In this document: positions 50,793 to 60,038 of the stretch, one piece after another
How the letters are laid out: every line of letters starts with the position of its first letter
How positions within the stretch are numbered: the first letter of the stretch is position 1
From: an uncultured Salinimicrobium sp.
GTDB lineage: Bacteria > Bacteroidota > Bacteroidia > Flavobacteriales > Flavobacteriaceae
Direction of reading: 5' to 3'
DNA: 64,000 nt
NCBI GenBank assembly: GCA_946887075.1
Contig: CAMPKA010000001.1
Span: 62,001-126,000, forward strand
Position numbers and translations under genes: made by a program
The notes under the pieces: generated by a model
Told to the model about the DNA's origin: nothing
Seen by the model: the letters and a program-made list of their open reading frames with translations, nothing else
Databases searched by the model: none

Positions 50793-51035
50793 CTACTCCT
50801 CTATACTGACTACCTGTTCTATCTGGGGCACATATTTCCTGATGGTCATTTCTACTCCGGTTCTCAGGGTCATGGTATTGACCGAGCAACCCACACAGGC
50901 CCCTTTGAGCTGAACCTTTACCACCCGGTCATCCTCGATTCCGAGCAGGGATATATCTCCCCCATCGCTTTGGAGAAAAGGTCGGATCTCCTCGAGAGCC
51001 CTTTCCACTTCTGTTTTGATCTCTTCGCTTGTCAT
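50793..51035 (-). CDS. NifU-like Fe-S scaffold protein
   Basis: 80 residues from the ATG at 51035, which overlaps the mrp stop by 4 bases; an upstream Met at 51059 would lie inside mrp. The NifU C-terminal domain is complete: LQSDGGDISL and GACVGCSVNTMTL with Cys47 and Cys50 as cluster ligands. It holds or delivers a 4Fe-4S cluster. Translational coupling to mrp fits a shared cluster-transfer role. Confidence 0.94.
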   Translation of the reverse strand: MTSEEIKTEVERALEEIRPFLQSDGGDISLLGIEDDRVVKVQLKGACVGCSVNTMTLRTGVEMTIRKYVPQIEQVVSIEE

Positions 51036-52165
51036 GATTGCTTTTTTATGGCACTGCATCCGGCCATAGTAGTGATTTTGATCGCTTCTGTAGGAGGAAG
51101 ATTCTTATTGCGATCCACCGTTTCCTGAACCACTTCTTGTGTTAGCCGTTCAAAAGCCTTCGAAAGAATGGTTTCATCCTGAAGCGCAGCAGGATGACCG
51201 ATGTCTCCAGCCTCTCTGATGCTCTGGACCAAAGGGATCTCTCCCAGGAAAGGAACCTGAAGGTCCTCTGCCAGTATTTTAGCTCCCTCCTTGCCAAAGA
51301 TATAATATTTGTTTTCAGGAAGTTCTTCCGGGGTGAAGTATGACATATTTTCAATTATACCGAGCACAGGCACGTTAATGGCGTCCTGCTGGAACATGGC
51401 CACCGCTTTTCGGGCATCGGCAAGGGCAACATTTTGGGGAGTGCTCACTACCACCGCCCCGGTCAAAGGGAGACTCTGCATAATGGAAAGGTGAATATCT
51501 CCAGTACCCGGTGGAAGGTCTACCAACAGAAAATCCAGTTCCCCCCAGGCAGCATCAAATATCATTTGGTTCAATGCCTTTGAGGCCATTGGACCTCTCC
51601 AGATAACAGCTTGATTCGGCTTTGTAAAAAACCCGATGGATAAGATTTTCACCCCATGGTTCTCTACGGGTTTCATTTTGGATTTTCCATCCACATTCAC
51701 TGAAAAAGGCCGCTCTGTGACTACGTCGAACATGATCGGCACCGATGGGCCGTAAATATCCGCATCCAAAAGCCCCACCTTCAGGCCCATTTTGGCCAGA
51801 CTGACAGCAAGATTAGCCGTAACAGTGGATTTCCCTACCCCACCTTTTCCGGATGCAACGGCCACAATGTTTTTGATTCCTGGAATGGCCTTACCTTTTA
51901 TTTCCGGTTTAGCAGGAGCATCCACCTTGATATTTACCTTCACCTTTGCTTTTTCGTACACCTGGTCATGAATGGCTTTCATGATTCCGACTTCCGCCTT
52001 CTTCTTTATATGTAAGGCAGGCGTAGAAAGCACCAGATCCACCACAACCTCGTCTCCGAAAATCATGATATTCTGTATCCTTTCCTTCTCCACTATATTT
52101 TTATCCTCTCCTGAAACAGTTACTGTTTCAAGAGCCTCCAGAATTGCTTTCTTTTCAAGTTTCAT
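51032..52165 (-). CDS. Mrp/NBP35 family Fe-S carrier ATPase
   Basis: 377 residues. An N-terminal MIP18/DUF59-like domain (about 1-85) precedes a P-loop ATPase. The deviant Walker A is GKGGVGKS at about 106-113, DADIYGPSVPIMF follows, and the later domain carries NMSYF. The usual CxxC between the last two blocks is not obvious (ENMSYFTPEELPENKYYIFG), a feature also seen in other Bacteroidota members. It carries Fe-S clusters to apoproteins. First gene of the redox/Fe-S operon. Confidence 0.93.
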   Translation of the reverse strand: MKLEKKAILEALETVTVSGEDKNIVEKERIQNIMIFGDEVVVDLVLSTPALHIKKKAEVGIMKAIHDQVYEKAKVKVNIKVDAPAKPEIKGKAIPGIKNIVAVASGKGGVGKSTVTANLAVSLAKMGLKVGLLDADIYGPSVPIMFDVVTERPFSVNVDGKSKMKPVENHGVKILSIGFFTKPNQAVIWRGPMASKALNQMIFDAAWGELDFLLVDLPPGTGDIHLSIMQSLPLTGAVVVSTPQNVALADARKAVAMFQQDAINVPVLGIIENMSYFTPEELPENKYYIFGKEGAKILAEDLQVPFLGEIPLVQSIREAGDIGHPAALQDETILSKAFERLTQEVVQETVDRNKNLPPTEAIKITTMAGCSAIKKQS

Positions 52166-52282
52166 GCTGCTTTGCTGACTTAGGGCAATCTCTTATGTAG
52201 ATTGATTCTAAATGCAAATATAAGTTGAAAAGCTAAGATTACGAACTTATAATCAAGATAATCCGAACCCAGCGACCGAAAG

Positions 52283-52606
52283 CTAAAGTTCGCGAGAGGG
52301 ATCCCATAAAAGTTCCTTAAAATCCACCACCTGGTCTGATTGAATCCTTACCCCCTCGGCCTCCAGTAGTTGTTGCATCGCGTAGGTTCCCGGAAAATGA
52401 TGTTTTCCGGTGAGAAGACCGTTGCGATTGACCACTCTGTGGGCGGGCACATCTTCCATCCTGGAGGCCTGGTTCATCGCCCATCCGACCATTCGGGAGC
52501 TCCCCGAAGCTCCGAGGTACTTTGCTATAGCGCCATAGGTGGTAACACGACCTTCAGGAATTCGCCTGGTCACCTCGTATACCTTCTCGTAGAATCCTTT
52601 TTCCAT
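52283..52606 (-). CDS. Alkyltransferase-like protein (ATL), MGMT family
   Basis: 107 residues of the DNA-binding MGMT C-terminal domain: GRVTTYGAIAKYLG, SSRMVGWAMNQ, and MEDVPAHRVVNRNG. The active-site Cys of PCHRV is Ala55 here, so it cannot accept alkyl groups. Such ATL proteins bind O6-alkylguanine and hand the site to nucleotide excision repair. Its start overlaps the lysE-type gene stop by one base. It is the last gene of a trmB-lysE-ATL unit. Confidence 0.92.
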   Translation of the reverse strand: MEKGFYEKVYEVTRRIPEGRVTTYGAIAKYLGASGSSRMVGWAMNQASRMEDVPAHRVVNRNGLLTGKHHFPGTYAMQQLLEAEGVRIQSDQVVDFKELLWDPSREL

Positions 52607-53226
52607 TAGGTGAAAATCCTGATAAGGGTAATGATCACCAGAATAAGCATCAGACCCGCCATGAAATAATTGGAATACTTCGAGAAATAGGTTTCCCTGT
52701 CCTGAATCCTGGCAAAGAAGAGGGCATAGAGGTACAGCGTGGAAAAAGTTCCAAGGGACGCAGCCACGACAAAGACCGCATTGTTCAGCAGATGGTAATT
52801 TACTTTGCCGTTGATATTCAAAGCAGCTCCCAGCGCTACAAAATAAGGAATCGGAAAAACGTTCAGTACCGCAAGCATAGCTCCTCTGAAGATGCTTTGT
52901 ACCCCTGTTACAGGATTGATCTCCACCTCCTTCTTCCGGCCTTTTCCCATAATAAAGAAGTAGATGGCCAGCAGGCAGAAAATTACGAGTCCGGCCCGTA
53001 GCAGGACATTTTTGACGAAAGGATTGTCAAAAATGTACCGGGCCAGAAACAGCGCTATGATCGCCTGTAGGAGCACTACAAAGGAAGCCCCTATGGCGAA
53101 ATATATTCCATTTTTCTTACCCCTTTTAACACTGATCTTTGCCACGCTCATGTTGATCAGTCCCGGAGGGATGACTCCAAACAGCGCAGCAAAATAGGTT
53201 ATCAGGAAGATCTTTGTTTCTTCCAA
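52606..53226 (-). CDS. LysE family amino-acid exporter
   Basis: 206 residues with six hydrophobic helices. The family start GVIPPGLINMSVAKISVKRGKKNGIYFAIGA is clear (PPG motif and Gly-rich second helix). It exports amino acids or related small molecules at the inner membrane; the substrate is not predictable. It begins 7 bases after trmB stops and overlaps the ATL gene by one base. Confidence 0.87.
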   Translation of the reverse strand: MEETKIFLITYFAALFGVIPPGLINMSVAKISVKRGKKNGIYFAIGASFVVLLQAIIALFLARYIFDNPFVKNVLLRAGLVIFCLLAIYFFIMGKGRKKEVEINPVTGVQSIFRGAMLAVLNVFPIPYFVALGAALNINGKVNYHLLNNAVFVVAASLGTFSTLYLYALFFARIQDRETYFSKYSNYFMAGLMLILVIITLIRIFT

Positions 53227-53233
53227 AAACGTT

Positions 53234-53908
53234 CTAATTGATCCTAAACCGGATGTAAGTTATAGGTTTTCCCTTTTCAAGATACTGTTTTTCATAAAAA
53301 GTTTGTATACCGGTCACTTCCTCCGGGGAATAGGTGTTTTTGTAGACATCGTGAATCGCCTGAAGGACTTCATGGCCCTCCCCGTGCAGGAGACCCAACG
53401 TATATCCATGAAGGAATTCACTATCGGTCTTTAGGTGGATCATCCCTTCTGGCCTGAGAATGCGCTTATACTTCTGCATAAAATCAGAATTGGTAAGCCG
53501 GTGTTTGGTCCGCTTGTATTTGATCTGCGGATCGGGAAAGGTGATCCATATCTCATCGACTTCCTCCGAGGCAAACAACAAATCGACCAGTTCAATCTGG
53601 CTCCTTAAGAACCCGACGTTTTGCAGATTTTCCTCAAGCGCGGTTTTGGCTCCTCTCCAGAAGCGGGCCCCTTTGATGTCGATCCCAAGAAAATTTTTTT
53701 CCGGGTATTTTCGGGCGAGCGCTACTGCATATTCCCCTTTCCCACAACCCAGTTCTATCACCAGCGGATTCTCGTTTTTGAAAAACTCCCGGCTCCAGTT
53801 TCCCCTCATGGTAAATTCACCTTGAATGACCTCTCCGCGAGAGGGTTGAATGACGTTGGAAAATTGTTCATTCTCCCTGAAACGACGCAATTTATTCTTA
53901 CTTCCCAC
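53234..53908 (-). CDS. trmB: tRNA (guanine-46-N7)-methyltransferase
   Basis: 224 residues. SAM motif VIELGCGKGEYAVALARKYPEKNFLGIDIKGARFW, then WITFPDPQIKYKRTKHRLTNSDFM, which is the TrmB signature (the PDP and KRHxKRR-like region), and HLKTDSEFLHGYTL. It adds a methyl group to G46 of the tRNA variable loop. First gene of a three-gene minus-strand unit. Confidence 0.95.
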   Translation of the reverse strand: MGSKNKLRRFRENEQFSNVIQPSRGEVIQGEFTMRGNWSREFFKNENPLVIELGCGKGEYAVALARKYPEKNFLGIDIKGARFWRGAKTALEENLQNVGFLRSQIELVDLLFASEEVDEIWITFPDPQIKYKRTKHRLTNSDFMQKYKRILRPEGMIHLKTDSEFLHGYTLGLLHGEGHEVLQAIHDVYKNTYSPEEVTGIQTFYEKQYLEKGKPITYIRFRIN

Positions 53909-53975
53909 GCAAAAATTTTATAATTTCGGTAAAACTAATAAATTCTACTGGAGCCCCCTTTTTTAATCGCGATGT

Positions 53976-55034
53976 ATGATGCGGAGAAAACGTATTTTGG
54001 TGGCTCCGATAAACTGGGGACTCGGCCATGCTACCCGTTGCATTCCTCTGATCCGGGAACTGGAGAAGAAGGGATTCGAACCTGTGCTTGCCTCAGATCA
54101 GCAAGCATTGCTGCTACTCCAGGAGGAATTCCCTAACCTGCGCAGCTATACATTGCCTCCCTACAACATTACCTATTCCCAAAAAGGAAGTGGCCTTAAA
54201 TGGAAGCTCCTCCGGGATTCCCCTCACATCTTAAAAACGATTCGCAGGGAAAATGCTGTAACCGAAGAATTGGTCAGAAAAGAGCGACTCCAGGGGATCA
54301 TCTCCGACAACAGGTTTGGCGTTCACTACCCCCATCTCAGGAATGTTTTTATCACCCATCAGCTTAACGTCCTTTCTGGAAGAACGACTTTTCTGAGCAG
54401 TCGTATACATAGGAACTATATCCGCAAGTTCGATCAATGTTGGGTTCCGGATTCCCCCGGAAAGAGGAATCTCAGCGGACTTCTGGGACATCCGAGACAA
54501 ATACCTGACAATGTGAAGTATATCGGGCTCCTGAGCCGCTTTCAGAAAAAAAAGCTTCCCCTGGAATACGAAATCACCGTTCTGCTCTCCGGACCGGAAC
54601 CTCAGCGCGGACGACTGGAGGCTATCCTGATGAAGGAGCTCAGAGGATGTGACAAAAAAGTCCTGTTTCTCCGAGGAGTGGTCGGTCCTAATCCGCAAAC
54701 TTTGCAGCAGGACAATATCACTGTTAGGGATTATTTGTCCGGAACAGATCTGGAGCATGCCCTGAACAGCAGCCAGATAGTGATCAGCAGATCAGGATAT
54801 ACCACTTTAATGGACCTGAGCAGGCTGGGTAAAAAGGCATTTTTTATCCCTACTCCCGGCCAGTACGAACAGGAGTATCTGGCAGGAAGGATGATGAATA
54901 TGGGAATGGCCCCTTTCTGTGATCAGGAAGAATTCTGTCTTAAAAAACTGGAAGAACTCAAGAACTACAGCGGTCTTAAAGACATCAACTTCGTAGGAGA
55001 CAGTGCTGCCCTCTTTAGCATTTTTGAAGGCTGA
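53976..55034 (+). CDS. MurG-like glycosyltransferase
   Basis: 352 residues with a GT-B type layout. The start ILVAPINWGLGHATRCIPLIREL holds the Gly-rich acceptor-side loop with a GHATR motif. SGRTTFLSSRIHRNYIRKFDQCWVPDSPG follows. The C-terminal donor-site region reads SRSGYTTLMDLSRLGKKAFFIPTPGQYEQEYLA, like MurG and related UDP-sugar enzymes (PxPxQxEQ). Sugar and acceptor are unknown. It stands alone, between trmB and a two-component system on the other strand. Confidence 0.85.
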   Translation: MMRRKRILVAPINWGLGHATRCIPLIRELEKKGFEPVLASDQQALLLLQEEFPNLRSYTLPPYNITYSQKGSGLKWKLLRDSPHILKTIRRENAVTEELVRKERLQGIISDNRFGVHYPHLRNVFITHQLNVLSGRTTFLSSRIHRNYIRKFDQCWVPDSPGKRNLSGLLGHPRQIPDNVKYIGLLSRFQKKKLPLEYEITVLLSGPEPQRGRLEAILMKELRGCDKKVLFLRGVVGPNPQTLQQDNITVRDYLSGTDLEHALNSSQIVISRSGYTTLMDLSRLGKKAFFIPTPGQYEQEYLAGRMMNMGMAPFCDQEEFCLKKLEELKNYSGLKDINFVGDSAALFSIFEG

Positions 55035-55099
55035 ATTGGAGAGGAAAGGCGGTGCTTCGAACAAGGGAAACGGGAATTATATGCCGGGACCGAATCAGG

Positions 55100-56167
55100 T
55101 CAGATCCTGGGGGTATAGCTGACATTTCCGCCTTTTCTGGCTTTTTTGAGTGTAAACGAGAATTCACTCCCCATGCCATAGGAACTTTCGACGAATACCT
55201 TCTCCTTGTGAGCCTCTAGAAGATGCTTCACTATGGCAAGACCCAAACCAGAGCCGCCTTCTTTTCGGGAGCCTGTTTTATCTACCCGGTAAAACCGCTC
55301 GAAAAGGCGTGGCAGATGTTCTTTCTGAATTCCTTCTCCATTATCACTTACTTTCACCAGGACCTTCTTTCTTGAAAGGTCTTCGATAGCCACCTCTGTG
55401 GTACCCTCCCGTCTGCCGTATTTGATGGAGTTCACTATGAGGTTGATCAACACCTGCTGTATTCTTTCCTTGTCGGCCCGGACCATGACTGGTTGATATT
55501 CCGTATCGAACAGCAAACTTATATGTTTTTTTGCAGCCTTCATCTCGAAAAGTTCGAATACCCCCTGAACCACCTCAACAAGGTTGAATTCCTCTGTCTT
55601 CAGACGGAGTTCCCCTGTTTCAAGCCGGGTTATCATATCCAGGTCCCTCACGATGTAAACCAGCCTTTCCACTCCTTTGGCCGCCCTGGACAAATACTGC
55701 TTTCTTACCTTCTTGTCATCCATTGCCCCATCCAACAGCGTAAGGATATACCCCTGTACTGTGAATAAAGGAGTTTTCAGCTCATGGGATATGTTGCCCA
55801 TAAACTCCTTCCGATAACTGTCGCGAACCTTTAAGGCCTCTATTTCGAGTTTTTTTCCCTGTGCAAATTTCTCCACCTCCTTGGAGAGACTTGTCATATC
55901 GGTTGTTACCTGGCCGGGTTTAAGGGTGGCGGCATCAAGCAGGCTCACCTGCTCATAAATCTTTTTGATGTTTTTGTAGATGAATTTTTCGAGCCGATAC
56001 TGAATGATCAGAAAGGAAAAGCCAAAGCACGCTATACCATACAGGAAGAACTGAAGTGGTCCCTGAATCGAGAAATCGATGAGCCATAACAAAACGATAA
56101 GGAAGGAGGTCAGGTATAAAGATGTCCTTGCCGCAAACTTGTACGATCTTCTGAAATTCTTGGCCAT
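55100..56167 (-). CDS. Sensor histidine kinase, PhoR-type
   Basis: 355 residues. Two membrane helices lie at about 15-32 and 38-56 with almost no periplasmic loop, then a linker. The HisKA domain has the phospho-acceptor His128 in FMGNISHELKTPL, and the HATPase_c domain has N, G1, F and G2 boxes (NLIVNSIKYG, SDNGEGIQ, LFERFYR, GGSGLGLAIVKHL). With so short an outer loop, the signal is likely sensed in or near the membrane. It overlaps the response regulator stop by one base. Confidence 0.93.
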   Translation of the reverse strand: MAKNFRRSYKFAARTSLYLTSFLIVLLWLIDFSIQGPLQFFLYGIACFGFSFLIIQYRLEKFIYKNIKKIYEQVSLLDAATLKPGQVTTDMTSLSKEVEKFAQGKKLEIEALKVRDSYRKEFMGNISHELKTPLFTVQGYILTLLDGAMDDKKVRKQYLSRAAKGVERLVYIVRDLDMITRLETGELRLKTEEFNLVEVVQGVFELFEMKAAKKHISLLFDTEYQPVMVRADKERIQQVLINLIVNSIKYGRREGTTEVAIEDLSRKKVLVKVSDNGEGIQKEHLPRLFERFYRVDKTGSRKEGGSGLGLAIVKHLLEAHKEKVFVESSYGMGSEFSFTLKKARKGGNVSYTPRI

Positions 56168-56853
56168 TACTCCACAAATTTGTACCCCACCCCTTTTACG
56201 GTCTGAAACTTGTCTTCACCCAGCTTCTCCCTCAGTTTACGAATGTGTACATCGATCGTCCTACCCCCTACGACAACTTCATTTCCCCAAACGTTATGCA
56301 GAATCTCCTCCCGCTTAAATACCCTACCGGGCTGGGATGCTAATAGGTACAGCAATTCGAATTCCTTACGGGGCAACACGATTTCCTGGGTACCAAGGGT
56401 GACCTTGTATGCTTCCCGATTGACTACCAAATCCGATATTCTCAGGATATCAGGAGGATTCTGATCAGTGGAGGGGTATCTCCGAAGCAGGGCTTTAACC
56501 TTGGAGGTCAGAATTTTAGGTTTGATCGGTTTGGTGATATAATCATCTGCCCCGGCATCAAATCCAGCCATTTGGGAATAATCCTCGGCCCGCGCCGTAA
56601 GAAAAGTGATAACAGCATCCTTGAGTTCCGGAGTTTGTCTCATTTTCTGGCAGGTTTCCACTCCGTCCATCTCGGGCATCATGACATCGAGCAGGATGAG
56701 TTGTGGCTTTATCTTTCTGGCCATTTTTAAAGCCTCTTTTCCATTCTCGGCGGTCGCTACGCGATAACCCTCAGATGAGAGATTGTAACGAATGATCTCC
56801 AATATATCCGGTTCATCATCGACCAAGAGGATACAGATGTCTTTGTTTTCCAT
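56167..56853 (-). CDS. OmpR/PhoB-type response regulator
   Basis: 228 residues from the ATG at 56853. The receiver domain has acidic pocket VDDE, phospho-acceptor Asp56 in LLDVMMPEMDG, Thr in TARAED and Lys in TKPIKP. The winged-helix domain spans about 130-228 (LPRKEFELLYLLASQPGRVFKREEIL, GGRTIDVHIRKLREKLG, VKGVGYKF). It pairs with the kinase encoded with a one-base overlap. PhoB-like by sequence, but a phosphate role is not shown by neighbours. The frame is open to 56931 but without family similarity. Confidence 0.94.
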   Translation of the reverse strand: MENKDICILLVDDEPDILEIIRYNLSSEGYRVATAENGKEALKMARKIKPQLILLDVMMPEMDGVETCQKMRQTPELKDAVITFLTARAEDYSQMAGFDAGADDYITKPIKPKILTSKVKALLRRYPSTDQNPPDILRISDLVVNREAYKVTLGTQEIVLPRKEFELLYLLASQPGRVFKREEILHNVWGNEVVVGGRTIDVHIRKLREKLGEDKFQTVKGVGYKFVE

Positions 56854-57080
56854 CTTAAAGGTTTTTACCCAGTCCCCAAAAGTACAGATAATATCCCATG
56901 CGTCCCTTGACTCAACCGGTTTCATAACCAAAGCATAACACTGAGTCTAAAGGAAATGCATCAACCCTGTAGTGTTCCGCCCCCCCGACTCAGGAAGAAT
57001 CTAAAAAAGCGGAGAACAACGGACATTCTTTTCTCTTTATTGTCCTAACACTCAAATTTTAACGCTTAAATCTGAAAATT

Positions 57081-57115
57081 TTTGGTCCGGTTTTTGAAAT
57101 TTTGTTGTAGTTTTG
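57081..57115 (+). promoter_or_regulatory. Promoter of the T9SS-domain gene
   Basis: A TTTG (57081-57084) and a -7 box TAGTTTTG (57108-57115), 23 bases apart, match the Bacteroidota consensus TTTG/TAnnTTTG. The ATG at 57134 follows after 18 bases. Confidence 0.55.
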
Positions 57116-57133
57116 AACTAACAGTTGCCGAAT

Positions 57134-57472
57134 ATGAAACAACGCTACTTGTATTCCTTACTTATTATTGGGCTACTGCTTTTCAGCGTACCAGCTCAAG
57201 CACAAGTGTCGTCGCCTCAACCTCCTCCACAGGAAGTTGAGATTGAAGGCTTGTCCATATTTCCAAATCCGGCTTCTGGACAGAAAATATACATCAATAC
57301 CCGAACAGGAAGTCCAAAAACGGTAGAGGTCTATAATGTGTTGGGGAAAAATATCCTTTCCGCCAACCTGACCGGAAATGAATTGAATATCTCCTCTCTG
57401 GAACCCGGAATCTACATTCTCCGGATCCGGGAAGGAAAAGCCACTGCCACCAGAAAGCTGGTTGTCCGGTAA
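57134..57472 (+). CDS. Minimal T9SS type A sorting domain protein
   Basis: 112 residues from the ATG at 57134. A signal peptide (KQRYLYSLLIIGLLLFSVPAQA) and a short Pro-rich linker (SSPQPPPQEVEIEG) lead straight into a T9SS type A C-terminal domain: LSIFPNPASGQKIYI, VEVYNVLGKNIL, LEPGIYILRIREG, ending in TRKLVVR. No cargo domain stands between signal and sorting domain, so the exported product after CTD removal would be almost nothing, unless the domain itself is the function. Alone between the two-component system and a LuxE-like gene. Confidence 0.9.
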   Translation: MKQRYLYSLLIIGLLLFSVPAQAQVSSPQPPPQEVEIEGLSIFPNPASGQKIYINTRTGSPKTVEVYNVLGKNILSANLTGNELNISSLEPGIYILRIREGKATATRKLVVR

Positions 57473-57500
57473 CATTCCTAAATTTCAAGACGCTTTTCTG

Positions 57501-57508
57501 TACCTTTG
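57501..57508 (+). promoter_or_regulatory. -7 box before the LuxE-like gene
   Basis: TACCTTTG matches TAnnTTTG, 17 bases before the ATG at 57526. A -33 element is not clear. Confidence 0.45.
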
Positions 57509-57525
57509 TACCTTTCTCCAAAGGA

Positions 57526-58506
57526 ATGCATAGGCCGGAAGAAATTTTCTCCATATCGGGACCTAAAGAATTCGACAGGCTTTGTCTGCAGACCTTTCGG
57601 TACCAGTACCAAAATAATGAGGTATACCGAGAATTCTGCAATTACCTTCACCGGGATCCTTCCCAGGTGCAGGAGCTAGAGCAGATTCCTTTTCTTCCCG
57701 TTGAATTCTTCAAATCACGGGAAGTGGTTTCCGGCAATTTCACCCCGGACCTAGTTTTTACCAGCAGCGGCACTACCGGTCAGAGCAAGAGCAGGCATCT
57801 TGTCCGTGACCAGAGGCTCTACGAGGAAAGTTTTCGAAAAGGTTTCGAATTCTTCTACGGTGATATCAGGCAATACACCATCCTCGCACTTCTGCCTTCC
57901 CATCTCGAACGAAGCGGGTCTTCCCTGATCTATATGGTGCGGGACCTCATCAGTCAAAGTATGGACCCCCTCAGCGGTTTTTACCTCCATGACCACAAAA
58001 ATCTACTGGAAAAACTGAAAGAGCTTCAGGACAATCAGAAGAAAATACTCCTGATCGGGGTCTCTTACGCGCTTCTTGACCTGGCTCAGGAGTGTTACTT
58101 CCCCCTGACAAATGCTATTGTCATGGAAACAGGAGGAATGAAGGGAAGGAGGAAAGAAATGGTTCGGGAAGAACTTCACAGGCTTCTGAAAACCGGCCTT
58201 GGATGTGAAAATATTCACAGTGAATACGGTATGACCGAACTCCTGTCTCAGGCCTATGCCAGGAAAAAGGGAATTTTCCAGTGCCCCCCCTGGATGAAAA
58301 TACTTATCCGTGATCCTGAAGATGCGCTGACCTACGCTCCTTTAAATGCTTCAGGAGGGATCAATGTGATCGACCTGGCCAACATCTATTCCTGTTCCTT
58401 CCTGGCCACCCAGGATCTGGGCAGACAGGAACATCCGGAGAAAACACAAATTCTTGGCAGGTTTGACAACAGTGATATCCGGGGATGCAACCTCCTTATT
58501 TTTTAA
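57526..58506 (+). CDS. LuxE/PaaK-family acyl-protein synthetase-like protein
   Basis: 326 residues. An AMP-binding-type phosphate loop (FTSSGTTGQSKSRHLV) is near residue 80, IPFLPVEFFKS comes before it, and IHSEYGMTELLSQAY is near 227, as in LuxE acyl-protein synthetases and phenylacetate-CoA ligases. There are no luciferase or reductase genes around, so bioluminescence is not implied. In Bacteroidota such genes are widespread with an unknown acyl substrate. A terminator lies 94 bases past the stop. Confidence 0.85.
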   Translation: MHRPEEIFSISGPKEFDRLCLQTFRYQYQNNEVYREFCNYLHRDPSQVQELEQIPFLPVEFFKSREVVSGNFTPDLVFTSSGTTGQSKSRHLVRDQRLYEESFRKGFEFFYGDIRQYTILALLPSHLERSGSSLIYMVRDLISQSMDPLSGFYLHDHKNLLEKLKELQDNQKKILLIGVSYALLDLAQECYFPLTNAIVMETGGMKGRRKEMVREELHRLLKTGLGCENIHSEYGMTELLSQAYARKKGIFQCPPWMKILIRDPEDALTYAPLNASGGINVIDLANIYSCSFLATQDLGRQEHPEKTQILGRFDNSDIRGCNLLIF

Positions 58507-58599
58507 CAAAAAAAAAATTCGGACTCCTGTAAGGTTCTGGATTTAGGGCGACTTACCTTACGGTTAGATTATGTTTTCATAATTGGTTGGTTAGTTAAG

Positions 58600-58636
58600 A
58601 ACCCTCTTAAGGCCCTAAAGCTGCGAGAGGGTTTTT
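58600..58636 (+). terminator. Terminator of the LuxE-like gene
   Basis: Stem AACCCTCT (58600-58607) / AGAGGGTT (58626-58633) and TTTTT to 58636, with an 18-base loop. It lies between the converging LuxE-like and tyrS genes. Confidence 0.75.
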
Positions 58637-58660
58637 GCATTCTGACCAGCCATGGACAGG

Positions 58661-59956
58661 CTACTCCGCAACAATGATATAGGTGTTTCGCTTTCCCTTA
58701 TTCAGGATGATATACTTCTGATTTAGGAGATCTTCAGAAGTGAGAATCCTGTCTTCGGTGACTTTTTCCTTGTTGACCATAATGGAATTTTCCTTAAGAG
58801 CTCTTCTCGCCTCTGAATTTGAGCCGAGGAAACCGGTTCTTGCGGAAAGCGCAGCGATCATATCCAAACCTGAATGTATTTCCTCGGGAGCAACCTTTGC
58901 CTGGGGCACCCCTTCAAAGACGTCTAAAAACATGGCTTCTGATAAATCTCTTAGATCCTGCGCAGTACTCCTACCGAACAATATTTCTGAAGCTTTTACC
59001 GCGTTCTGATAATCCTCCCGGGAATGCACCAGGATAGTAATCTCCTCAGCCAGTTTTTTCTGAAGCTGTCTTAAATGTGGAGAATCTTTATGCTCCCTGA
59101 CCAGATCAGATATCTCTTCTCTTGAGAGGAACGTAAAGATCTTAATGAAGCGTTCGGCATCCTCATCACTGGTGTTGAGCCAGTACTGATAGAATTTGTA
59201 AGGAGAGGTGCGGTGGGGATCCAGCCAGATATTCCCGGATTCCGTCTTACCGAATTTGGTGCCATCAGCCTTGGTGATTAAAGGGCATGTCAAGGCATAG
59301 CCTTTTCCATCCGCAATTCTTCTGATCAGTTCAGTGCCGGTTGTGATATTGCCCCACTGGTCACTTCCGCCCATCTGAAGCGTACAGTCGTGTTCTCTGT
59401 AGAGATGAAGAAAATCATATCCCTGCACGAGCTGGTAGGTGAATTCGGTAAAAGACATTCCTTCGGAGGAATCGGCAGAAAGTCTTTTCTTTACACTGTC
59501 TTTGGACATCATGTAATTCACGGTCATGTGTTTGCCGACATCACGGATAAATTCCAGAAAAGTGAATTTTTTTATCCAGTCGTAATTGTTAACCATGACT
59601 GCCGGGTTTCCAGATTCCTGGGAAAAGTCCAGAAAGCGCATTAATTGCTGTTTCAGGGCATGCTGATTATGCAACAGGGTGGCCTCATCCAAAAGATTTC
59701 TTTCGTTGGATTTTCCGGAGGGATCCCCTATCATTCCGGTCGCACCCCCTACAAGGGCCACAGGCTTATGCCCTGCCAGCTGAAAATGTCTCAACATCAT
59801 GACCCCGACCAGGTGCCCGATATGCAGTGAATCTGCAGTTGGATCAATTCCGACATAAGCGGAACGCACTCCTTCCATGAGATGCTCCTCTGTTCCCGGC
59901 ATTACATCGTGGATCATTCCCCGCCAGGTAAGTTCTTCAATGAAATTTTTCTCCAT
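58661..59956 (-). CDS. tyrS: Tyrosyl-tRNA synthetase
   Basis: 431 residues from the ATG at 59956 ([21 protein letters not shown]). Class I signature HIGH is in [13 protein letters not shown] and the KMSKS-like motif is KFGKT in [12 protein letters not shown]. The tyrosine-binding QGYDFLHLY and [11 protein letters not shown] blocks are present, and an S4 RNA-binding domain forms the last 60 residues. The open frame to 60013 adds residues without similarity. Converges on the LuxE-like gene and diverges from the epimerase gene. Confidence 0.96.
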   Translation of the reverse strand: MEKNFIEELTWRGMIHDVMPGTEEHLMEGVRSAYVGIDPTADSLHIGHLVGVMMLRHFQLAGHKPVALVGGATGMIGDPSGKSNERNLLDEATLLHNQHALKQQLMRFLDFSQESGNPAVMVNNYDWIKKFTFLEFIRDVGKHMTVNYMMSKDSVKKRLSADSSEGMSFTEFTYQLVQGYDFLHLYREHDCTLQMGGSDQWGNITTGTELIRRIADGKGYALTCPLITKADGTKFGKTESGNIWLDPHRTSPYKFYQYWLNTSDEDAERFIKIFTFLSREEISDLVREHKDSPHLRQLQKKLAEEITILVHSREDYQNAVKASEILFGRSTAQDLRDLSEAMFLDVFEGVPQAKVAPEEIHSGLDMIAALSARTGFLGSNSEARRALKENSIMVNKEKVTEDRILTSEDLLNQKYIILNKGKRNTYIIVAE

Positions 59957-60038
59957 GCTGGATATTTTTGGCACAAAACAGCAGTAAAGATACCACATCG
60001 GTTGATTTATCATAATTGCTTTTGGCTATATTTACCAA

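Noticed and set aside
57526..58506. Reading the LuxE-like gene as part of a luminescence operon.
   Set aside because: There are no luciferase, acyl-reductase or thioesterase genes around it; the family is broad.
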